Assembly (NCBI RefSeq): GCF_028657905.1
Contig: NZ_CP117782.1
Span: 3,596,001 to 3,660,000, forward strand
Source: Burkholderia sp. FERM BP-3421
Lineage (GTDB): Bacteria; Pseudomonadota; Gammaproteobacteria; Burkholderiales; Burkholderiaceae
Length of the DNA stretch: 64,000 nt
Reading direction: 5' to 3'
Part shown: positions 37,571 through 46,345 of the stretch, piece by piece
Layout of the letters: each line of letters starts with the position of its first letter
How positions within the stretch are numbered: the stretch's first letter is position 1
The notes under the pieces: model-generated
Seen by the model: only the letters and a program-made list of their open reading frames with translations
What the model was told of the DNA's origin: nothing
The model's database searches: none
Position numbers and translations under genes: made by a program

Positions 37571-37969
37571 ATGAAGAAACAATCGCTCATCGCCTGGTCG
37601 GCATTGTGCGTCGCGGGTCTGGCCATGGTCCCGGCGGCGCGTGCGCAGGACAGCGCGGACGCCGCGCCGGATCGCGCCGCCCAGGCGCAGCTCGGCGACC
37701 CGTACGTGCCGCCGGCGGCGCGCAAGCCGACGGCCGGCACCCAGACCACCGGCGCGGCGCTGCATGCGCAAGTGGTGGACAAGCTCGCGCGCCAGTTCGC
37801 CGCCGCCGACTCGCGCAACACCGGCAGCGTGACCGAGGCGCAGGCGCGCGCGGCCGGCCTCGGCTACGTCGCGAACAACTTCAAGCAGATCGATACGAAC
37901 CGCAGCGGCCGCGTATCGTTCGCCGACGTGCAGCGCTACATGCAGACGCAAAGCGCGACGCAGAAATAA
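37571..37969 (+). CDS. secreted EF-hand-like protein
   Basis: 132 aa. Signal peptide at 1-25 (ending ARAQ). Two EF-hand-like loops: residues 80-91 (DSRNTGSVTEAQ, degenerate) and 108-119 (DTNRSGRVSFAD, near consensus for calcium). Expected in the periplasm, where it could bind Ca2+; partner unknown. The ATG at 37571 has GGAG 8 bp upstream; an upstream ATG at 37559 would add three residues before the signal peptide. 79 bp after the S10 peptidase, so possibly co-transcribed. Confidence 0.82.
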   Translation: MKKQSLIAWSALCVAGLAMVPAARAQDSADAAPDRAAQAQLGDPYVPPAARKPTAGTQTTGAALHAQVVDKLARQFAAADSRNTGSVTEAQARAAGLGYVANNFKQIDTNRSGRVSFADVQRYMQTQSATQK

Positions 37970-38007
37970 GCGCCGCATCGCTGCCCCTCGATGAACCCCT
38001 GGGGCGA

Positions 38008-38043
38008 ACGGGCTCTGCCGCACCAGCGGCAGGGCCCGTTTTC
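38008..38043 (+). terminator. terminator after the EF-hand gene
   Basis: Stem ACGGGCTCTGCCGC / GCGGCAGGGCCCGT with one mismatch, then four Ts. It ends the peptidase-EF-hand unit. Confidence 0.85.
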
Positions 38044-38080
38044 ATTGTCCCCCGATTTTTCGCGCGTACGATCGAAAATC

Positions 38081-38136
38081 CCAATATCTGACCAATCCAT
38101 TCAGATATTGGATATCGAAATGACGCCCCCTACAAT
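38081..38136 (+). promoter_or_regulatory. promoter and operator of the IclR sugar operon
   Basis: CCAATATCTG (38081-38090) and CAGATATTGG (38102-38111) form a perfect 10-bp inverted repeat with an 11-bp spacer. The second arm overlaps the -35 box TTGGAT (38108-38113) of a promoter with a 17-bp spacer and TACAAT at 38131-38136. Arm centres are two helical turns apart. A repressor bound here would block RNA polymerase; the downstream IclR protein is the natural candidate. Leader about 185 nt. Confidence 0.65.
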
Positions 38137-38322
38137 CCGGAGCACATCGAACTGCTTCGGTGGATTCGCGCCGCGCGGCGCGCCCGAGGCCGCATATGGA
38201 GATCGATCCATGACGCTTGCCGGGCCGCTCGCCCATCACCAGCCGCGCATCGCGCCCGCCCTCCGGCGACGCGATGCGACGCGCGGACGCGGGTCTGATC
38301 TCCGACGGAGTCCATTCGCATC

Positions 38323-39228
38323 ATGAACAAATCCCATGTGACGCTTGCCGTGAACGGCGCCGCCCAATATCACGTCACGCCCGACGACGCGCTCGCCGAC
38401 AGCATCGGCGCGACCGGCACGCCGCTCGACCTGGCGGCGCAGCAGGCCGGCACGCAGACCTTGCTGCGCGGCCTCGCGATCCTCGAAGCGGTCGCGGGCG
38501 GCGCGCGCGACATGCGCGCGATCGGCGCGGCGCTCGGCACGACCCGCAGCACCACGCACCGGCTCGTCAGCAGCCTCGTGCAGGCGCGCTACCTGCGCCA
38601 GGTGCAGGGCGGCTACCTGCTCGGGCCGAAGCTGATCGAACTCGGCACGATCGCGCTCGAGCAGATGCCGCTCACGGCCGTCGCGCGGCCGCACCTCGAG
38701 GCGCTCGCGGAAGCCACGCTCGACACCATCCACCTCGGCGTGCGCGACGGCGACGACGTGCTGTACATCGACAAGATTCCCGGCACGCGCGGCCTGGAAA
38801 TGCGCTCGCGGATCGGCCACCGGATGCCGCTCGCGTCGACCGGCATCGGCAAGGCGATGATGCTCGACCTCGAACCGCAGGTCTGGGGCGACCTGTTCGA
38901 CGCGTCGAAGCGCGCGCTGGCCGGCGTCAACTTCAAGCCCGACCGGCGGCCCGACACGCACACCTTCCTGCAGCGCATGGCGCATTACGCGGCGGGCGGC
39001 TACACGTTCGACCTGGAGGAGAACGAAACGTCGATCCGCTGCGTGGCCGCGCCGGTGCGCGACGCGTCGGGCGCGATCGTCGCGGCGCTGTCGGTGGCGA
39101 GCACGATTCCGTACATGCCGCTCGACCGCATGGACGAACTGATTCCGCTCGTGCAGCGCGAGGCGCGCGCGATCTCCGCGGATCTCGGCTGGAGCGCGCC
39201 GCAGACGACGCGCCGGATCAAGCGATGA
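38323..39228 (+). CDS. IclR-family transcriptional regulator
   Basis: 301 aa. An N-terminal winged helix-turn-helix (about 43-105: LLRGLAILEAVAGG, IGAALGTTRSTTHRLVSSLV) is followed by the effector-binding IclR domain (about 120-290: LGVRDGDDVLYIDKIPG, GHRMPLASTGIGKAMM, AAPVRDASGAIVAALSVAS). Such proteins sense small carboxylates or sugar acids. First gene of the sugar operon; its stop overlaps dgoK by 4 bp. Probable autoregulation through the dyad at 38081-38111. Confidence 0.93.
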   Translation: MNKSHVTLAVNGAAQYHVTPDDALADSIGATGTPLDLAAQQAGTQTLLRGLAILEAVAGGARDMRAIGAALGTTRSTTHRLVSSLVQARYLRQVQGGYLLGPKLIELGTIALEQMPLTAVARPHLEALAEATLDTIHLGVRDGDDVLYIDKIPGTRGLEMRSRIGHRMPLASTGIGKAMMLDLEPQVWGDLFDASKRALAGVNFKPDRRPDTHTFLQRMAHYAAGGYTFDLEENETSIRCVAAPVRDASGAIVAALSVASTIPYMPLDRMDELIPLVQREARAISADLGWSAPQTTRRIKR

Positions 39229-40226
39229 CGGCCCACGCCCGCGCCGCGGCGCCCGCGCTGATCGGCCTCGACTGGGGCACGACCTCGCTGCGCGCCTACC
39301 TGTTCGACGCCGACGGCGCGGTCATCGAGACCGATGCGCGCGCGGCCGGCGTGATGCGCCTGCCGCGCGCGGCCGATGCGCACGCGTTCGACGCGGTGTT
39401 CGAGGCGGTCTGCGGCGCGTGGCTCGATCGCGCGCCCGGCGTGCCGACGCTCGCGGCCGGCATGGTCGGCAGCGCGCAGGGCTGGCGCGAGGCGCCTTAC
39501 GTGGCCGCGCCCGCCGATGCCGATGCGCTCGCGGCCGCGCTGGTGCGCGTCGAGACCACGCGCGGCGCGTCGTTCGCGATCGTGCCGGGCGTGCTGATGC
39601 CGGGCGCGCTGCCCGACGTGATGCGCGGCGAGGAAACCCAGATCCTCGGCGCGCTGGCGGGCGATCCGTCGCTGGGCGGCGACGCGGACGGCGCGCTGAT
39701 CGGGCTGCCGGGCACGCACGCCAAATGGGCGTGGGTGCGCGGCGGCCGGATCGAACGCTTCCATACCTACATGACGGGCGAGCTGTTCGCGGCGCTGCGC
39801 GATCACACGATCCTCGGCCGCACCATGCAGGCGGATGCGCCGCCCGACGAGGCCGCGTTCCGGCGCGGCGTCGCGGTGGCCCGCGAGGCGCGCGACGCGG
39901 GCCTGCTCGCGACCGCGTTCAGCACCCGAACGCTGGGCCTGACCGGGCGGCTCGCGCCGTCCGCGCAGCCCGACTATCTGTCCGGCCTGCTGATCGGCCA
40001 CGAACTGCATGCGCTCGACGCGATGCTGGCCGGCCACGCCGCGCCGCTCGCGCGCCAGCCGCTGCGCCTGATCGGCGAACCCGCGCTGTGCGCGCGCTAC
40101 CGGATCGCGCTGGCCGAGTTCGGCTGCGCGGGCGCGCGCGTGGTGGAGCACGCGGCCGAGGCCGGCCTGTGGCGCGTCGCCGTGCAGGCGGGGCTCGTCG
40201 ACGCGGCGCGCTGCGCGACCCAATGA
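39225..40226 (+). CDS. dgoK: 2-dehydro-3-deoxygalactonokinase
   Basis: Phosphorylates 2-keto-3-deoxygalactonate (KDGal) to the 6-phosphate in galactonate breakdown. 333 aa. N-terminal GLDWGTTSLRAYLFD is the ATP-binding phosphate-1 motif; GMVGSAQGWREAPY and ALIGLPGTHAKWAWV follow. The start overlaps the IclR stop. Acts just before the aldolase encoded next. Confidence 0.93.
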   Translation: MTAHARAAAPALIGLDWGTTSLRAYLFDADGAVIETDARAAGVMRLPRAADAHAFDAVFEAVCGAWLDRAPGVPTLAAGMVGSAQGWREAPYVAAPADADALAAALVRVETTRGASFAIVPGVLMPGALPDVMRGEETQILGALAGDPSLGGDADGALIGLPGTHAKWAWVRGGRIERFHTYMTGELFAALRDHTILGRTMQADAPPDEAAFRRGVAVAREARDAGLLATAFSTRTLGLTGRLAPSAQPDYLSGLLIGHELHALDAMLAGHAAPLARQPLRLIGEPALCARYRIALAEFGCAGARVVEHAAEAGLWRVAVQAGLVDAARCATQ

Positions 40227-40252
40227 GCCGTCTTTCCCGAGGATCCTAAACG

Positions 40253-40933
40253 ATGTCAGCCGAACCGAACCTGCCCGCGCCGTACGCGCCGCACGCGGGC
40301 CTGATGCAAGCCTTCGCCGCGTGCCCGCTGATCGCGATCCTGCGCGGCGTCACGCCGGGCGAGGCCGCGCAGCATGGCGTCGCGCTGTACGAAGCAGGTT
40401 TCCGTCTCATCGAGGTGCCGCTCAATTCGCCCGAACCGCTCGCGAGCATCGCCGCGCTGCGCGCCGCGCTGCCGGCCGATGCGCTGATCGGCGCGGGCAC
40501 CGTGCTGCGCGTCGAGCAGGTCGATGCGGTGCGCGACGCGGGCGGCGCGCTGATCGTGATGCCGCACGCGGACCTCGACGTGATTCGTCGCGCGAAGGCG
40601 CTCGGGCTCGCGTGCACGCCCGGCGTCGCGACGCCGACCGAGGCGTTCGCGGCGCTCAAGGCCGGCGCGGACGCGCTGAAGATGTTCCCGGCCGAGCTGC
40701 TGGGCCCGGTCGCGGTGAAGGCGTGGCGCGCGGTGATCGACGCGGCGGTGCCGCTCGTGCCGGTGGGCGGCGTGACGCCCGACAACCTGGGCCCGTACCT
40801 GGCCGCGGGCGCGAACGGCTTCGGCCTCGGCTCGGCGCTGTACCGGCCGGGCCAGGCGAGCGCGGCGACCGCCGCGCAGGCGCGCGCCTACGTCAACGGG
40901 CTGCGCATCGCCCGGCGCGGGGCGGCGCGATGA
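40253..40933 (+). CDS. dgoA: 2-dehydro-3-deoxy-6-phosphogalactonate aldolase
   Basis: Class I aldolase that splits KDPGal to pyruvate and glyceraldehyde 3-phosphate. 226 aa. ILRGVTPGEA near the N-terminus, LIGAGTVL with the active-site Glu region, and DALKMFPAE with the Schiff-base lysine; VPVGGVTPDNL binds phosphate. GAGGA precedes the ATG. Sequence alone does not fully exclude the gluconate-type enzyme, but the adjacent DgoK supports galactonate. Overlaps the next start by 4 bp. Confidence 0.93.
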   Translation: MSAEPNLPAPYAPHAGLMQAFAACPLIAILRGVTPGEAAQHGVALYEAGFRLIEVPLNSPEPLASIAALRAALPADALIGAGTVLRVEQVDAVRDAGGALIVMPHADLDVIRRAKALGLACTPGVATPTEAFAALKAGADALKMFPAELLGPVAVKAWRAVIDAAVPLVPVGGVTPDNLGPYLAAGANGFGLGSALYRPGQASAATAAQARAYVNGLRIARRGAAR

Positions 40934-41709
40934 ATCGCCTCGCGGGCAAGACGGCCTTCGTCACCGGCGCGGGACGCGGAATCGGCGCGGCGATCGCGCT
41001 CGCGTTCGCGCGCGAGGGGGCGGCCGTCGCGCTCGCGGAACTCGATCACGCGTGCGGCCGGGAGACGGCCGCCGCGATCGAGCGCGCGGTGCCCGGCGCG
41101 CGGGTGCGCGCGCTCGGCGTCGACGTCACGCGCGCGGAGGCGGTGCGCGACGCGGTGGCCGAGACGGAGCAGGCGTTCGGTCCGCTCGACATCCTCGTCA
41201 ACAATGCGGGCGTCAACGTGTTCAGCGAGCCGCTCGCGCTCAGCGAGGACGACTGGCGCCGCTGCTTCGCGGTGGATCTCGACGGCGTCTGGAACGGCTG
41301 CCGCGCGGCGCTGCCGGGCATGACCGAGCGCGGCCGCGGCAGCATCGTGAACATCGCATCGACGCACGCGTTCTCGATCATCCCGGGCTGCTTTCCGTAC
41401 CCGGTCGCGAAGCACGGCGTGCTCGGGCTCACGCGCGCGCTCGGCATCGAATACGCGCCGCGCAACGTGCGCGTGAACGCGCTCGCGCCCGGCTACATCG
41501 ACACCGCGCTCACGCGCGACTGGTGGGACGGCCAGCCCGACCCGGCGGCCGCGCGCGCGCGCACGCTCGCGCTCCAGCCGATGCGGCGCATCGGCCGGCC
41601 GGACGAAGTCGCGATGACGGCCGTCTTCCTCGCATCCGACGAGGCGCCGTTCATCAACGCGACCTGCATCACGATCGACGGCGGGCGCGCCGCGCTGTAC
41701 CACGATTGA
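40930..41709 (+). CDS. SDR dehydrogenase, candidate galactose/arabinose 1-dehydrogenase
   Basis: 259-aa classical short-chain dehydrogenase. Cofactor motif TGAGRGIG (about 13-20), NNAG, catalytic S (NIASTH), Y-x3-K in YPVAKHG, and C-terminal GGRAAL. Position directly behind dgoKA and before a sugar importer suggests oxidation of D-galactose or L-arabinose to the aldonolactone; a different sugar or alcohol is possible. Start ATG overlaps the aldolase stop. Confidence 0.82.
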   Translation: MNRLAGKTAFVTGAGRGIGAAIALAFAREGAAVALAELDHACGRETAAAIERAVPGARVRALGVDVTRAEAVRDAVAETEQAFGPLDILVNNAGVNVFSEPLALSEDDWRRCFAVDLDGVWNGCRAALPGMTERGRGSIVNIASTHAFSIIPGCFPYPVAKHGVLGLTRALGIEYAPRNVRVNALAPGYIDTALTRDWWDGQPDPAAARARTLALQPMRRIGRPDEVAMTAVFLASDEAPFINATCITIDGGRAALYHD

Positions 41710-41826
41710 GCCGAGCCGGCGGCCCGACGGGGCCGCCGCACCCGGCGCGCGACGGCCGCGCGCGCGCCGGGGCCGACAGAAAGAAGCGGCCGGATCCGAT
41801 TGGATTGAGACAAGGAGACAGGCGAG

Positions 41827-42822
41827 ATGAAACGCAGAGTGTTTGTGACGCTGGCGGCCGCATGCGCGGTGCTGGCGGGCGGCCCCCTCGCGCACGCGGC
41901 GGACCCGGTGAAGATCGGCTTCCTGGTCAAGCAGCCCGAGGAGCCGTGGTTCCAGGACGAATGGAAGTTCGCCGAGCTGGCCGCGCAGCAGAAGGGCTTC
42001 ACGCTCGTGAAGATCGGCGCGCCGTCCGGCGAGAAGGTGATGAGCGCGATCGACAACCTCGCCGCGCAGAAGGCGCAGGGCTTCATCATCTGCACGCCCG
42101 ACGTGAAGCTGGGCCCGGGCATCGTCGCGAAGGCGAAGTCGCACGGGCTCAAGCTGATGACCGTCGACGATCGTCTCGTCGACGGCGCGGGCAAGCCGAT
42201 CGAGGCGGTGCCGCACATGGGCATCTCCGCCTACAACATCGGCAAGCAGGCCGGCGAGGGCATCGCCGCCGAGATCAAGCGGCGCGGCTGGAACATGAGC
42301 GAGGTCGGCGCGATCGACATCACCTACGAGCAGCTGCCGACCGCGCACGACCGCACCGCGGGCGCGACCGACGCGCTCGTCGCGGCGGGCTTCCCGAAGG
42401 CGAACGTGGTCGCCGCGCCGCAGGCCAGGACCGACACCGAGAACGCCTTCAACGCGGCCAACATCGCGCTCACCAAGAATCCGCAGTTCAAGCACTGGAT
42501 CGCCTACGGTCTCAACGACGAGGCGGTGCTGGGCGCGGTGCGCGCGGCCGAGGGGCGCGGCTTCAAGGCGGCCGACATGATCGGGATCGGCATCGGCGGG
42601 TCCGACTCCGCGCTGAACGAGTTCAAGAAGCCGCAGCCCACGGGCTTCTACGGCACCGTGATCATCAGCCCGAAGCGCCATGGCGAGGAAACCACCGACC
42701 TGATGTACGCCTGGATCACCACGGGCAAGGCGCCGCCCGCGCTGACGCTCACGAGCGGCATGCTCGCGACGCGCGACAACGTCGGCGAGGTGCGCGAGAA
42801 GATGGGGCTGGCGTCGAAGTAA
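41827..42822 (+). CDS. AraF-type periplasmic sugar-binding protein
   Basis: 331 aa. Signal peptide at 1-24 (ending AHAA). Periplasmic-binding-protein fold of the ribose/arabinose group: KIGFLVKQPEEPWFQDEWKFAE is the AraF-type N-terminus, then TVDDRLVD and a late GTVIISPKRHGEE. Captures L-arabinose and/or D-galactose for the ABC importer that follows. Spacing of 117 bp from the SDR gene may mark an internal promoter or higher expression. Confidence 0.92.
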   Translation: MKRRVFVTLAAACAVLAGGPLAHAADPVKIGFLVKQPEEPWFQDEWKFAELAAQQKGFTLVKIGAPSGEKVMSAIDNLAAQKAQGFIICTPDVKLGPGIVAKAKSHGLKLMTVDDRLVDGAGKPIEAVPHMGISAYNIGKQAGEGIAAEIKRRGWNMSEVGAIDITYEQLPTAHDRTAGATDALVAAGFPKANVVAAPQARTDTENAFNAANIALTKNPQFKHWIAYGLNDEAVLGAVRAAEGRGFKAADMIGIGIGGSDSALNEFKKPQPTGFYGTVIISPKRHGEETTDLMYAWITTGKAPPALTLTSGMLATRDNVGEVREKMGLASK

Positions 42823-42886
42823 GGGACGGCCGCGCGCGGCCCTCGCGGGCGGCGCGCGGCCCGGGCATCGGGACAGTGGAGGCGAC

Positions 42887-44398
42887 GTGACGGCGGCACT
42901 CTGTTTTGACAATATCGGCAAGCGCTTTCCCGGCGTGCGCGCGCTCGACGGCATTTCGTTCGAGGTGCACGCGGGGCAGGTGCATGGCCTGATGGGCGAG
43001 AACGGCGCGGGCAAGTCGACGCTCCTGAAGATTCTCGGCGGCGAGTATCAGCCGGACGCGGGCAGCGTGCGGGTCGACGGGCAGGCGGTGCGGTTTCCGA
43101 GCGCCGCCGCGTCGATCGCGGCGGGCGTCGCGGTGATTCACCAGGAACTGCAGTACGTGCCCGATCTCACCGTGGCCGAGAACCTGCTGCTCGGCCGGCT
43201 GCCGAGCCGCCTCGGCTGGGTGCGCAAGGGCGACGCGCAGCGCTTCGTGCGCGAGCGGCTCGCGGCGATGGGCGTCGACCTCGATCCGCGCGCGAAGCTG
43301 CGCCGGCTGTCGATCGCGCAGCGCCAGATGGTCGAGATCTGCAAGGCGCTGCTGCGCAACGCGCGCGTGATCGCGCTCGACGAACCGACCAGCTCGCTGT
43401 CGCACCGCGAGACCGAGGTGCTGTTCAAGCTCGTCGACGATCTGCGCCGCGACGGCCGCGCGCTGATCTACATCTCGCACCGGATGGACGAGATCTACCG
43501 GCTGTGCGACGCCTGCACGATCTTCCGCGACGGTCGGCTGGTCGCGTCGCACACCGCGCTCGCCGGCGTGTCGCGCGACACGCTGGTGAGCCAGATGGTC
43601 GGGCGCGAGATCAGCGACATCTACCATTACGCGCCGCGCCCGCTCGGCGAGGTGCGGCTCGCGGTGCGCGCGCTCGATGGCGAGGCGCTGCGCGAGCCGG
43701 CGAGCTTCGAGGCGCGCGCGGGCGAGATCGTCGGCTTCTTCGGTCTCGTCGGCGCGGGGCGCAGCGAGCTGATGCGGCTCGTCTACGGCGCCGATCGCAA
43801 GCGCGGCGGCGCGCTGCTGCTCGACGGCGCGCCGATCGACGTGAAGCGCACCGGCGACGCGATCCGGAACGGGATCGTGCTGTGTCCCGAGGACCGCAAG
43901 GAGGAAGGGATCATCGCGATGGCGACGGTCGCGGAGAACATCAACATCAGCTGCCGCCGCCACACGCTGCGCGCGGGCATGTTCCTCGACCGGCGCCGCG
44001 AGGCCGAGACCGCCGAGCGCTTCATCGCGCTCTTGCGGATCAAGACGCCGAGCCGCCGCCAGAAGATCCGCTTCCTGTCGGGCGGCAACCAGCAGAAGGC
44101 GATCCTGTCGCGCTGGCTCGCGGAGCCGGACCTCAAGGTCGTGATCCTCGACGAGCCGACGCGCGGCATCGATGTCGGCGCGAAACACGAGATCTATCAG
44201 GTGATGTACGAACTCGCGGCGCGCGGCTGCGCGATCGTGATGGTGTCGTCCGAGCTGCCCGAGGTGCTGGGCGTGTCGGATCGCATCGTCGTGATGCGCG
44301 AGGGGCGCATCGCGGGCGAACTGGCGCGCGCGCAGGCGAGCGAGCAGGCGGTGCTGAACCTCGCGCTGCCGCAGGGGCCGGCGGCGCGCGCCGCGTGA
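42887..44398 (+). CDS. sugar ABC transporter ATPase (AraG-type)
   Basis: 503-aa fused double nucleotide-binding subunit typical of CUT2 sugar importers. First Walker A GENGAGKST at 37-45, signature LSIAQRQ, Walker B ALDEPTSSL; the second half carries degenerate GLVGAGRSE and intact signature LSGGNQQK and VILDEPTRG. The start is GTG at 42887 after GGAGG. Between the binding protein and the permease. Confidence 0.94.
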   Translation: MTAALCFDNIGKRFPGVRALDGISFEVHAGQVHGLMGENGAGKSTLLKILGGEYQPDAGSVRVDGQAVRFPSAAASIAAGVAVIHQELQYVPDLTVAENLLLGRLPSRLGWVRKGDAQRFVRERLAAMGVDLDPRAKLRRLSIAQRQMVEICKALLRNARVIALDEPTSSLSHRETEVLFKLVDDLRRDGRALIYISHRMDEIYRLCDACTIFRDGRLVASHTALAGVSRDTLVSQMVGREISDIYHYAPRPLGEVRLAVRALDGEALREPASFEARAGEIVGFFGLVGAGRSELMRLVYGADRKRGGALLLDGAPIDVKRTGDAIRNGIVLCPEDRKEEGIIAMATVAENINISCRRHTLRAGMFLDRRREAETAERFIALLRIKTPSRRQKIRFLSGGNQQKAILSRWLAEPDLKVVILDEPTRGIDVGAKHEIYQVMYELAARGCAIVMVSSELPEVLGVSDRIVVMREGRIAGELARAQASEQAVLNLALPQGPAARAA

Positions 44399-44477
44399 TG
44401 GCAGGCGGCCCGCGCGCGACGCGGGCATGAACGGACGATACCGCGCGGCAGGGCCGCGCGACGCAGGAGCGAGAACC

Positions 44478-45488
44478 ATGCAAGTCAGAGAAAACCTTCC
44501 GCAAGCCGCGCCGCATCCGGCCGCCGACGATGCCCGGCCCGCGCGCCGGCACGCCTGGGGGCAGCTGCTGGGCGACTACAGCCTGATCGCGATCTTCGTG
44601 GTGATGTTCGCCACGATGTCGCTGACGGTCGATCACTTCTTCTCGATCGACAACATGCTCGGCCTCGCGCTGTCGATCTCGCAGATCGGCATGGTCGCGT
44701 GCACCATGATGTTCTGCCTCGCGTCGCGCGACTTCGACCTGTCGATCGGCTCGACCGTCGCGTTCTCGGGGGTGCTGTGCGCGATGGTGCTGAACGCGAC
44801 CGACAACACCTTCGTCGCGATCGTCGCGGCGGTCGCGGCCGGCGCCGCGATCGGCTTCGTCAACGGCGCGGTGATCGCCTATCTGCGGATCAACGCGCTG
44901 ATCACCACGCTCGCGACGATGGAGATCGTGCGCGGGCTCGGCTTCATCGTGTCGAAGGGGCAGGCGGTCGGCGTGTCGTCGGACACCTTCATCGCGCTGG
45001 GCGGCCTCACGCTGTTCGGGGTGTCGCTGCCGATCTGGGTCACCCTGCTGTGCTTCATCGTGTTCGGCGTGATGCTGAATCAGACCGTGTACGGTCGCAA
45101 CACGCTCGCGATCGGCGGCAATCCCGAGGCGTCGCGCCTCGCCGGGATCAACGTCGAGCGCACCCGGGTGTGGATCTTCCTGGTCCAGGGCGCGGTGACC
45201 GCGCTCGCGGGCGTGATCCTCGCGTCGCGGATCACCTCCGGCCAGCCGAACGCCGCGCAGGGCTTCGAGCTGAACGTGATCTCCGCGTGCGTGCTGGGCG
45301 GCGTGTCGCTGCTCGGCGGGCGCGCGACGATCTCGGGCGTCGTGATCGGCGTGCTGATCATGGGCACGGTCGAGAACGTCATGAACCTGCTCAACATCGA
45401 CGCGTTCTACCAGTACCTCGTGCGCGGCGCGATCCTGCTCGCGGCCGTGCTGCTCGATCAATTGAAGAATCGCGGCGCGCGCGACTGA
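44478..45488 (+). CDS. sugar ABC transporter permease (AraH-type)
   Basis: 336-aa CUT2 permease with about eight to ten membrane helices; homodimer in the inner membrane. N-terminal 35 residues are cytoplasmic. Signature segments: CLASRDFDLSIGSTVAFSGV, NGAVIAYLRINALITTLATM and GGNPEASRLAGINVERTR. The ATG at 44478 has AGGAGCGAG upstream; an earlier ATG at 44427 would add residues with no family support. Confidence 0.93.
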   Translation: MQVRENLPQAAPHPAADDARPARRHAWGQLLGDYSLIAIFVVMFATMSLTVDHFFSIDNMLGLALSISQIGMVACTMMFCLASRDFDLSIGSTVAFSGVLCAMVLNATDNTFVAIVAAVAAGAAIGFVNGAVIAYLRINALITTLATMEIVRGLGFIVSKGQAVGVSSDTFIALGGLTLFGVSLPIWVTLLCFIVFGVMLNQTVYGRNTLAIGGNPEASRLAGINVERTRVWIFLVQGAVTALAGVILASRITSGQPNAAQGFELNVISACVLGGVSLLGGRATISGVVIGVLIMGTVENVMNLLNIDAFYQYLVRGAILLAAVLLDQLKNRGARD

Positions 45489-45515
45489 ACGCGCGCCGCT
45501 CCCAGGAGACCCGGC

Positions 45516-46295
45516 ATGACCCCAGAAGCTTCCGTCCGCGACGCGCGCTATCCGAGCCTCGTCGACCGCGCCGTGCTGATCACGGGCGGTGCGACCGGCA
45601 TCGGCGCGGCCTTCGTCGAGCATTTCGCGCAGCAGGGCGCGCGCGTCGCGTTCGTCGACCTCGACGCGCAGGCGGGCGATGCGCTCGCCGCGCGGCTCGC
45701 CGGCGCGCGCCATGCGCCGCTGTTCGCCGCCTGCGACCTGACCGACACCGGTGCGCTGCGGCGCGCGGTCGAGGCCGCGCGCGCACGCTGCGGCCCGCTC
45801 GCGGTGCTGGTCAACAACGCGGCGAACGACGTGCGGCATGCGCTCGCGGACGTGACGCCCGCATCGTTCGACGCGGGCATCGCGGTGAATCTGCGGCACC
45901 AGTTCTTCGCCGCGCAGGCCGTGATCGACGACATGAAGCAGCTGGGCGGCGGCTCGATCATCAATCTCGGCTCGATCAGCTGGATGCTGAAGAACGGCGG
46001 CTACCCGGTCTATACGATGGCGAAGGCGGCGGTGCAGGGGCTCACGCGCGGCCTCGCGCGCGAGCTGGGGCCGTTCGGGATCCGCGTGAACACGCTGGTG
46101 CCGGGCTGGGTGATGACCGACAAGCAGCGCCGCCTGTGGCTCGACGATGCGGGGCGGGCGGCCATCCAGGCCGGCCAGTGCCTGGGCGCCGAGCTGCTGC
46201 CCGCCGATCTCGCGCGCATGGCGCTGTTTCTCGCGGCCGACGACAGCCGCATGATCACCGCGCAGGACCTGGTGGTGGACGGCGGCTGGGCCTGA
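45516..46295 (+). CDS. second SDR dehydrogenase of the sugar cluster
   Basis: 259-aa short-chain dehydrogenase. TGGATGIG near 23-30, NNAANDVRH, catalytic Ser in LGSISWM, Y-x3-K in YTMAKAA, C-terminal DGGWA. It differs clearly from the first SDR (40930-41709), so it is not a recent duplicate. Homologues in such clusters oxidise D-galactose, L-arabinose or L-fucose at C1. Which of the two SDRs acts on which sugar is unknown. Confidence 0.82.
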   Translation: MTPEASVRDARYPSLVDRAVLITGGATGIGAAFVEHFAQQGARVAFVDLDAQAGDALAARLAGARHAPLFAACDLTDTGALRRAVEAARARCGPLAVLVNNAANDVRHALADVTPASFDAGIAVNLRHQFFAAQAVIDDMKQLGGGSIINLGSISWMLKNGGYPVYTMAKAAVQGLTRGLARELGPFGIRVNTLVPGWVMTDKQRRLWLDDAGRAAIQAGQCLGAELLPADLARMALFLAADDSRMITAQDLVVDGGWA

Positions 46296-46345
46296 ACGCC
46301 GCACCGGCCGGGCCCGGCCGACTGCTGACTGACGAGGAGCTTCTG

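Noticed and set aside
40930..46295. the two SDR genes as a recent duplication
   Set aside because: Same length but different motifs throughout; independent family members.
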